Shown in pieces: positions 55,970 through 64,000 of a stretch of 64,000 nucleotides of DNA (positions within the stretch are counted from its first letter, which is position 1; each line of letters starts with the position of its first letter). This stretch comes from Gonatopus flavifemur. Taxonomy: Eukaryota > Arthropoda > Insecta > Hymenoptera > Dryinidae. Location of the stretch: NCBI GenBank assembly GCA_018340375.1, contig JAFFJZ010000003.1:51181006-51245005 (forward strand), in the 5' to 3' direction. The position numbers and the translations under genes were made by a program. Below the pieces are notes generated by a model, which saw only the letters and a program-made list of their open reading frames with translations, was not told the DNA's origin and ran no database searches.

Positions 55970-57799
55970 AAAACGATGTATCGGTAATTGACCGTTACAC
56001 GTACAATTCGTCCATCCTAATCAAAGATCGTTCTTTCTCTAAATAAATGGTCCTCTTTTTTTATAAATGAATAAAAATTTTGTCGATCAAATCTTATGCG
56101 GGATAATAACCAAACTAATCGATCTCAATTCAATCACATTTATGAAGGGTTCATGGGAAGTGTAATGTAATTTTTCCATGCGGAATAGTTTCATTTGTAT
56201 ATACATATCAGTTCTATTACGATAAATCACATGCAATATTGAAGAATTCCATCAATCGATTGATTATTTCGAAAACCTTGAAATTTTGAATATAATAAAA
56301 AATAATCAAATGGTTACTTTGAAACGCAGCTGCCAGTTGCATCTTAAGATATTTTCGAAATCAACATGGCCACGACGAAAAGCAAATCATCTCGCGTATT
56401 CACGAATTTTTCATAGGGAATGGAGAGTGATTTTGCTGCTAGATTTATGTTCACGGCGCAATCCCGGGTAAGGACTATGGTAAAATTTTTTAAATTTCAC
56501 ATCAATTTCTATTTCACACAAACGTTTGGCGCAAAGTTTTTCTCGCTTAGACTATACCTATATTCTGTATTTGTGTACCTACATATTTATAGTTCTACCA
56601 CGTCCGAAAGCCCTTAAGGGGATACTCAGCAAGATGTACATGAATAGAAGTCGGTATAAATATCCTTACCTTCCACAGGAACTCATTTTTTATACAATAA
56701 TTTGACACAATTTGATGTACACACACACTGCCACGTTGTATTTCACTTCAATACACTACACGGAGAGAAATGTAGTTGGAAAAATTACCATTTTATTCGT
56801 AAACTAGAACTATTCGGAAAAATCAGACAATAATTTATAATATAACTCCTAATCATTGCCAGTTGTGATGGTAAAAATCGAGATTAATTTGGATTTTTAC
56901 CATCACAGCTGGCAATGATTAGGAGTTATGCTATAAATTATTGTCTGATTTTTCCGAATAGTTCTAGTTTACGAATAAAATGGTAATCGTTCCAAATAAA
57001 TTTCTCTCCGTGTATAACACCATGTCATGACTGGGTCCTCACGTTCAAAGTTTGTGGGAATGTTTCATACCAAATTACAACTCCTACTCTTTGCGTAATA
57101 GATGTAAGAGGAAAACCAATATAAATTTTGGGAAAAATAATTTGTGTCATACACACGGCGTTGTTTGGGTTCCTTTGAATATGCACGCGTTCGAAAGCAG
57201 TAACACACCGAATTTTTGTATGAGGAAGATTTCTCTTACAACTTTTACGTTTGAGCCTTAGAAAGTTTTTATTTCGCTTTATTCTTATTCTGAAATTTCA
57301 CTAATTGCACAATTATTAGAGATTCAGAAAAATTGTACTGATTTAATGGAGATGAGAAAAAAGCCTCTTGCGATATGCTTGCACCACGTCTATATAGTGT
57401 CAGAACAGGAAAAACGTACATACCTGTTGCGGGCGTGGTGCGGACATATATATGCGTACAGGTCTGGTGCGGGTTACGGGCGTGAATATAAGTGCGGGAC
57501 TAGTGCAGACGTGTTGCAGGAGTTTTCATTTTTACTCGGGTTGGAAAGCAACTCAGTACAGATTTTTCTTATTATATGGAAGTGGATTATTTCTTTACTA
57601 TGTATTACATGAAGAAACATATAAACATTCCATGCTTCTTTTTACAAGTTGTCGTGTATTATGCAGTACGCAACTTGCTACTTCAAAAGCAGAATATGCA
57701 AATACTTTCTCCAGGACTTTCGTTAAATTGATGCATAAGTTTTATGGTATCGATTCCTAAATTATGGATATACACAATCTAATTCATATATCGGATGAT
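55970..57799 (+). repeat. Inverted duplication, right arm (1.83 kb)
   Basis: Mirror of 49991-51821. Here it continues on the right into further transposase sequence, so this arm is probably the original and the left arm the copy. Confidence 0.9.
56759..57012. mobile_element. TA-flanked MITE, CACGGAGAGAAAT family (right arm)
   Basis: Mirror-arm counterpart of 50778-51031 with the same ends and TA flanks. Confidence 0.85.
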
Positions 57800-58380
57800 G
57801 TTGTGCACATGAATGCTCCATAACCAACATTCTCAGCTTCTGGATTTCAAAGCTGTCTGGGGTTTATAAAGAACTTAGTGAAAACTTCGAAACACCCTAT
57901 CGCGCAAGCTCATCGAAAAATATAGTTTACAAAAAGCAGAATCATTCTGTATCAGAAATAGCTGTTCGCTCGTTTATACTGTGGGAAATTGTGAGCAAAT
58001 AGGAATTAAGAATGTTGTTAAGGAACATTCAAGACAACAAATGATATTCGAAAGTATACGAATTAAAGGTTTTCAATTGACCACGGTACATTTTGACAAT
58101 ATCGTATTATTAAAAGATGGGAATATTATGCAAATCAGTAAAATTTTCTCAGCTCATAACACACATCGAAAATCAATTGAACAAATTGTATTCAAAGGGA
58201 AAATATTTTATGAGAAGTAAAATTTATTCCTTCTTCCGGTACCTTTGCAAGAACTAGGAATATTTACTCTCAGTCAAAAAGATCGTAAATCCAGAGAATG
58301 TTATGCGATAAATATTAACAGAAAATGTATTTTAACACAGTTTGAAAATAAAACTGTTGTTGTAACTTTATTACACGATT
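57535..58380 (+). pseudogene. Decayed TNP2/DUF4218-like transposase, 3' half
   Basis: Starts GWKATQYRFFLLYGSGLF and runs through LATSKAEYANTFSRTFVKLM. Then comes a stop and, in frame, MDIHNLIHISDDVVHMNAP, another stop and more fragments up to about 58380 (KNVVKEHSRQQMIFESIR, then KDRKSRECYAININ). It continues the protein whose first half ends at 49702. Several stops and shifts show it is dead. Confidence 0.65.
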
Positions 58381-58610
58381 AATATTATTTTACATATAAA
58401 AATGATTGTGATTGCACAATAATCGTTGTTTATAAAAATGAGTACTTGCACTTTTAGGCACTCATCGGTATACGTAATATACCAGCACGGAGTGCCTATT
58501 GCACCCGCTGTCGTACGCTCTGACCGTATCTTCTAAAATATTTGAGTAATCCAATTGGAAGTTCGATAGTTTTTCATTTCATGCAATACTGATTGATAAT
58601 CCGTGGGGTT

Positions 58611-58632
58611 GTCTGTCTGTCTGTCTGTCTGT
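58611..58632 (+). repeat. (GTCT)n microsatellite
   Basis: Five to six GTCT units at the start of the satellite-like region. A complementary (CAGA)n is at 62625-62640. Confidence 0.85.
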
Positions 58633-58878
58633 ACCAGGGATAACTCTGGACCGAGTGGACCAAATTGTATGAAATTTATAGAGGACCTTCTTCGAACCCA
58701 TCCCACGAGACCATTTTTTTTATTGCAATCGGACAAATCCTTCTATTTGTTTTTAATTTTTTTCTGAAAAAATAGGTGATCTCGGAGAAAATTTTCTCCG
58801 CTGTATACATATATATATACCTCATTTTCTCCGCAGTCTTTGAATATTCGCTATCTTGACTCAGCTCGATGAATTATT

Positions 58879-59580
58879 ATGAAACATGGGTCCTAGGGGT
58901 TTTCGAGGGTGCTGAATCCGAATCTGGAGTCAAATCCCGAATTCAGGGTAGCGGATCCAAGATTGCGGACGTGAATTCAGTCGATTTTGCATTTGTGGGC
59001 AGATTTATATGAAGCATGGATTTTGGGGGTTTTCGAGGGTGGGGAATTTGAATCTGACGTCGAAAAACGGATTCAAGATGGCGGATCCAACATGGCGGAC
59101 GTGAATCTAGTCAATTTTGCATGTGTGGGCAGATTTATATGAAATATGGGTTCTAGGACTTTTCGAGGGTGGGGAATTCGAATCTGACGTCAAGAAACGG
59201 ATTCAAGATGGCGGATCCAACATGAGGACGTGAATTTAGTCAATGTCGCATTTGTCGGCAGATTTACATGAAACATGGGTTCTAGGGGTTTTTGATGGTG
59301 CTGAATTCGAATCTGAGATCAAATCCTGAATTCATGATAGCGGATTCAAGATGGTGAACGTGAATTCAGTCAACTTTGCATTTGTGGACAGATTTATATA
59401 AAACATGGGTCCTAGGGGTTTTGAAGGGTGAGAAATTAGAATCTGGGGTCAAATCCCGGATTCATGATAGCGAATCCAAGATGGCGGACGTGAATTGAGT
59501 CATTCCGGCTCTAATGAACAAAACTATATTGTTATATGTAACACGGGTTCTCGGGATTTGCAAGGGTGTTGAATCCAATT
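58879..59580 (+). repeat. Satellite-like tandem array, about 130-bp unit, 5-6 copies
   Basis: gaaacatgggtcctaggggtttt starts units at about 58879, 59010, 59140, 59270, 59398 and 59530. Each contains aagatggcggacgtgaat- and gatttatatgaa-like blocks. No coding frame is kept. Units are diverged, so the array is not recent. Confidence 0.8.
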
Positions 59581-59805
59581 CTGGGCACCTATGTTGAGAG
59601 GAAATAATAATTTCGTTCTTCCCGTGTAAGCTTTGCTGCATCTAAAGACTCTTCAAGAGCTGGTTGACGTTATGACAACTGCTCACTAGTGAGAATCCAA
59701 AAGTGAAGGGAGTAGCTATTGAAACGAATGACGACTGAAAATATTCGGATTAATTTCTAAATCACGCTGAAAGAACCCTTCGTTACGCTTATTACGCCGA
59801 AATTA

Positions 59806-61104
59806 TTAAGAGTACAAATTAATTTCGTCCGTTTTTTTACAGTTTGAGATGCGTTGATTTCAGAAGAACATGAATTATCAAATTAATCAGAGTATTGTCT
59901 ATCGCTGGCTATCACTTTTTCCCATTTTTCGGATAATTTTTGAATCCCGTTACGGAAAAACGTCTCGTCTTCCGAGGCGATCCAAGTTAGGAACCAATTT
60001 TCGATTTCTTCGAACGAAGTGAACCGGTGGCCTGCCAAATCGTGCTGCATCCGTCGGAATAACCAGTAATCAGAAGAAGCAATGTCCGGCGAGTACGGCG
60101 GGCGCAGTAGAATATCCCACTTTAACGTTTCCAGATAATTTTTCACTACTTTTGTGACATGCAGCCGAGCGTTATCGTGTGAAAGAATAACTTTGTCATG
60201 TCTTTGCTTGTATTCCGGACGTTTTTCTCGTAACGCACGACTCAAACAAATCAATTGTAGCCTATACCGATCACCCGTAATAGAATCACCAGGTTTTAGC
60301 AACTCATAATATATAACACGCTTTTGGTCCCACCAGATACACAGCATGATCTTTGAACCATGAATATTCCTCTTTGGTGTCGATGTTGAAGTCGATGGCA
60401 ACGATTGACCGGGCATAGCATATTATTTTCTTTTCTTGGGGTTATCGTAGAATATCCATTTTTCATCTCCTGTCACAATCCGATGTAAGAACCCCTTTCT
60501 TCGTTATCTTTGAATCAGCTGCTCGCAAGTGAAAAATCGCCGTTCAATGTATGTAGGCTTCAAGTCATAAGGCACCCAATTGCCTCGCTTTGGAATCATG
60601 TCCATGGATTCCAATCGTACGGAAACTACTTGTTGCGTAACTCTTAATGATTCCGCAAGCTCCTGTTGCGTTTGACTCGGATCTTCGTCAAGTAAAGCCT
60701 CCAATTCCTCGTTTTCGAATTTTTGTGGTTGTCCTGAGCGAGGCTTGTCTTCGACACTGAAATCGCCATTCTCAAAACGTCGAAACCATTCCCTAAATGA
60801 TTTATCAGTTAGAGCATTGTCACCATAAACTTCCACAAGCATTCGATGGGCTTCAGCTGCACTTTTTTTCCAATTAAAACAGAAAACTAGCGCCTCCCGC
60901 AATTGCTGTTTAGTTGAAACGAAATTTGACATACTTCACTGAGTAAAATTCGGGATTCTAGAAGGAACTCGGAGTGATATCAACTGAATATTATTCACAG
61001 GTGTCTTATCTCTCTGAAACAATTGAAATCGGTTGTGACTATGAAACATTCATGAGAGCGAGAGTCATCTTTTCAAACCGGACTGAACTGATTTGTACTC
61101 CCAA
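59806..61104 (-). mobile_element. mariner element (1.3 kb, DD34D)
   Basis: Ends ttaagagtacaaatt and (complement) ttgggagtacaaatc form imperfect terminal repeats of about 30 bp, with TA on both sides. The size of 1299 bp is typical of mariner. Carries one transposase frame with two stops. Confidence 0.85.
59883..60932 (-). pseudogene. mariner transposase with two in-frame stops
   Basis: 349 codons from ATG, in one frame throughout. The HTH region (LREALVFCFNWKKSAAEAHR, then WFRRFENGDFSVEDKPRSGQP) and linker WVPYDLKP are intact. The catalytic acids are present in TGDEKW, SHDNARLH and SPDIASSDYWLF, the DD34D arrangement. A TAA after CEQLIQR (60501-60503) and a second TAA before YAMPG (60420-60422) interrupt it, with no frameshift. 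Length and ends are otherwise complete. Confidence 0.9.
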
Positions 61105-61136
61105 TAGTTTTAGCTTACGCTTTTGTCGCGCTTCCA

Positions 61137-61449
61137 CCCAAGCAGCAACGGAAGTTCAAAGTATATACGAAATAGAAACATTCGTAGAATGTACGAATGA
61201 GATACGAAGAACATATAATGAACGTTCATGGAATTTTCGAATGAGACTATTTTGAATATACTTAGAACGTACATAGTACATTCGAAATGTACGATATTCA
61301 TTCAATCGACGTTCGATTGACGTACCGTCGTAAATTCGATTATATACGTTCGATGAATATGCATAGCACCTATCAAACGGTCTTTTGATACATAGAACAT
61401 GTTTCGAATATTCTAAGAACGTTCATAGTATATTCTGGTGCTACTTGGG
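61137..61449. mobile_element. MITE of the CCCAAGCAGCA end family
   Basis: 313 bp starting CCCAAGCAGCAACGG and ending ggtgctacttggg, with CA on both flanks. The interior has scattered cgttcat and attcgta repeats in both directions. Confidence 0.6.
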
Positions 61450-62002
61450 CAGGCTTTATTTCTATCGAGACAGTTGAAATTCTACAGTTCTCTAGGTACA
61501 TGTTTCTGAATCATTTGGGGATGGTATAAGGGATGGTAGGCAATAAGTTCCAGGTTTTCTGAACATTACATTTACAAAGTTTCTCAATTGAGGGAAAAAC
61601 CGATGAGTGCCTTTCTATATATCCCTGGATATCTGAATTGTTCAAAATGCGAGCGAAGCGAGCATATGTGGGCTATGATCTATTCAAAATGAGCGAAGCG
61701 AATTTCGAAGGGGGTCGGACTGCTGAGCGGAGCGAAGCAGTCAGGGGGCGGACCCCTCTGGTTTGTTATTCAAAAGTTTACCAGTTGGATGAAATCTTGT
61801 CTGGAATCAAAAAACATTAGGAATCAACTTGATGAGCACATGGAAGTAGAAAAACATGTACCTAATTTCTTGAGAACTGTCATGTAAGCCATTTTATCAG
61901 TAAAAAATCTGAATTTAGTATTAGCAATTTCGAATTGTCACTAAATATCAGGGCTGGGCAAGTATTTGAAATATAATCATCCAAAAAAGGTATCGGAAAT
62001 AA
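61450..62002. other. No gene; short gagcgaagcga-type repeat
   Basis: 61650-61770 holds several gagcgaagcg words and ggggtcgg/ggggcgg, a pattern common in dispersed insect repeats and similar to 36760-36780. No coding signal. Confidence 0.4.
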
Positions 62003-62111
62003 CCCTCACAGCATCACAGTCCCGGAAGAATTCTTAAAGAATTCATTAAGAATACAATCAGTTCAATAAGAATTCTTTATGAATTCTTCTGGGATTGTGG
62101 TGCTGTGTGGG
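62003..62111. mobile_element. Short MITE of the CCCnCACAGCA end family
   Basis: 109 bp starting CCCTCACAGCATCACAGTCCC and ending gggattgtggtgctgtgtggg, with gaattc-rich arms. Confidence 0.65.
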
Positions 62112-62427
62112 AAAATCGGTACTTCATATTGTGAATTTACAATACATTTGCTTTAGTATTTTGTGTATCAAGTGTAATTTTCAAAGAATTTTATATTTTA
62201 CAATCGGAAAAGTATAGTTTTGAAACAGATTTCCCAAAATATTCCGTATTTTGTATTTCAAATACATTTTTCAAAGTATTTTTGGAACGGGAAATAGGCT
62301 TAAAGGATGCAAGGTTTTGAGTGATCAGCATAGCTGAGTATTTCGCTATTCGATTACGAATCTGTTTCAATGCGCGTTACAAACTTCAGCAAACATGAGA
62401 GTTTTCTTATATTTCCAAATTGTCATA

Positions 62428-63974
62428 CACGGAGAGAAATGTATAATAAAATTTATTAGATTTCTAATAACCCTCATTGAAAAATATGGTAAAAATCGGG
62501 ACAGCTATCTGATATAATACTGAGTACTATAAGCACATGAAGAACATCAATATTTACTTCTTGTAAGTTTTATTAAAGAATGTATTCAAATTAATCATAC
62601 AACATGATACACAGTATATACAGCCAGACAGACAGACACACGCGAACGCTCTCGGGGATCCCGTTTTTTCGACGTTTTAAAGTGTTTTCCAAAGACCAAA
62701 CACCCTTTTCTTGATAATAGATTTTTGACCTCATCACAATATTTCCATTTCCTTATGTATCAAGATATAAAGAACATGGAAGTGAAAAATTTGCGATTTC
62801 TTCTAGTCTTTGTAAGATTCTGAAATGACAATATAATATGAGAATTGCATTTTAAGGGTCTCGCGCAATTGAATAAGTTCAAAAAACATTGCTGAAAGTT
62901 TCCAAAAATTGATAATATACATCATCATACCTGATTGAATTCCACAAGTGCTTGGAAATTTCCTCGAAATATGTTATATATTATGTCACAGTTGTATAAA
63001 ATTTAAGACAAATTGCACATTTTCCTACTCTTCTTCGTATTTTCATTGATTATACTTATTATGAATAATAATACATTAATACAGTACTTCTGATGATCAT
63101 ATTTTTCAAAAAATACTGACATATTTTTTATATGGATATTCACTACTTATTAAATCTCAGTCTTATGAGTTCTCCAACGTTCGGAGCATCATCAATGCTA
63201 CCTCGTGCCCATTCAGGAAGTTTTTATTAGATCGTCTTATCGACATTTGTTGCGAATTGTGCAATATCCATGTCCGCTCGAATCGGCTCAGGTATTTAGA
63301 CGAATATGTTCGTTATACATATATGTGATGTTGTGTGTGAGTAAGGGTCCACCCCTTCTTAGGTAATAACGACCGTGTAACAAAGTACGTGTCGAACGGA
63401 CGATCGAAATACACGTAGATCGAGCAAAGATCTAATTCCTCATTGTAAAATTCAGTACCTCATAATTTGTCGCTTTCGATATTGAAGCAAATTTATACCA
63501 CAAGTATACCTGGTTTTCTAAGCATTTCAATCATCCCGTCATACAGTCCGCTGCTTTTCCTAGTTCTAATCAAAAGTGTATTTCTTGCAACCAACACATC
63601 GCGGGTAGCCTTTCGGTGACGAACCACGCTATCGTATCCAAGAAGATTCAAGTGCCTTCGAACTAAAATCTCGAAGGATCTTTTCAAACTCGAACAACAT
63701 TATTATAAATTTTATCACGAATTTTCTTCCTATTATGAGTTATATTAATGTCTATTATATATTCTATTACATGTTAATATACATGGTTTTATTATAATTT
63801 ATTATAATGAGTGTGTGAAACTGATTATATTTCTTAGTGAATTTCAATATAATCGTTTCATTATAAAAATATATTAGGTCACATCAGATTGAATTTTGGA
63901 GCTGATTATATTTTTGAATACATCGTATTAGAAAATTTTTACTATACGATTTTTATTATACATTTCTCTCCGTG
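62428..63974. mobile_element. 1.55-kb TA-flanked element, CACGGAGAGAAAT family
   Basis: Starts CACGGAGAGAAATGTATAA and ends ttatacatttctctccgtg, with TA on both sides. The ends match the 254-bp MITEs at 50778 and 56759. It is six times longer and contains a (CAGA)n tract with acacgcgaacgctctcggg, and a possible captured exon. No transposase was found. Confidence 0.75.
63510..63700 (-). pseudogene. Possible captured exon inside the 1.55-kb element
   Basis: The minus strand encodes FEILVRRHLNLLGYDSVV, then ATRDVLVARNTLLIRTR and GLYDGMIEMLRKPG, ending at a good donor (CCAG|GTATAC). The peptide is non-repetitive and looks like a real protein segment, but I do not recognise its family. No start codon is present and the acceptor (gttcgag) is weak. 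The CG content upstream on the plus side (63200-63480) is higher than in the rest of the element. Confidence 0.3.
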
Positions 63975-64000
63975 TATTCTGTAAAAACTTGGCGGGGTTA

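Noticed and set aside
58600..59600. A CRISPR-like array
   Set aside because: Units are about 130 bp, diverged and contiguous without spacers, and the DNA is eukaryotic. It is a satellite-type tandem array.

Overview
The window looks like eukaryotic DNA from an insect or other arthropod. It is AT-rich, has spliced genes with GT-AG introns, and most of it is transposable elements and their non-autonomous derivatives. Families seen include Ty3/Gypsy, mariner DD34D, a DD41D mariner relative, a P-element/THAP9-like transposase, hAT-type insertions, many TA-flanked MITEs and foldback-type elements. No bacterial operon, CRISPR array, rRNA or convincing functional tRNA is visible. The species cannot be fixed from sequence alone.

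Layout. 1-4500: diverged Ser-rich repeats and small inverted-repeat elements. 4507-7788: a foldback element with 173-bp subrepeats. 7957-12860: a very young, apparently intact LTR retrotransposon. 13269-16600: nested MITEs and the 3' exons of a minus-strand gene resembling the insect DUF4806 family. 16608-25569: a roughly 9-kb insertion with CAGGRTGGCGACA ends and a 5-bp target duplication. It sits in an intron of that gene and carries at least three further levels of nested insertions. An upstream exon of the same gene lies at 25678-25831. 26299-36536: a multi-exon P-element/THAP9-like transposase gene. Its exon phases all join, but two compensating indels break its last large exon, and its introns are full of MITEs. 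37283-39314: a DD41D element with long terminal inverted repeats and an open transposase. It is followed by a 1.85-kb hairpin element and a palindrome. 43615-48282: an element with CCCAGACAGCA ends that contains a DNAJC21-like pseudogene fragment. 48520-58380: a decayed transposase gene split by a large inverted duplication and by hAT elements. 58600-64000: a satellite-like array, a mariner copy with two in-frame stops, and a 1.5-kb TA-flanked element.

Three transposase-type proteins look relevant to mobility. The Gag-Pol and the DD41D transposase are open and could be active. The mariner and the P-like gene are each a few mutations from open. The many MITEs end in TIRs unlike those of the autonomous copies seen here, so they were probably mobilised by elements elsewhere in the genome. 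The main non-transposon coding content is the DUF4806-like gene and a DnaJ-domain relic. Nothing here is a clearly intact host gene.

The most interesting structures are: the nested insertion series inside one intron; two 55-bp palindromic micro-insertions, one with a matching empty site in this window; the duplicated exon with a stop; the foldback element with unequal arms; and the inverted duplication carrying a transposase fragment.
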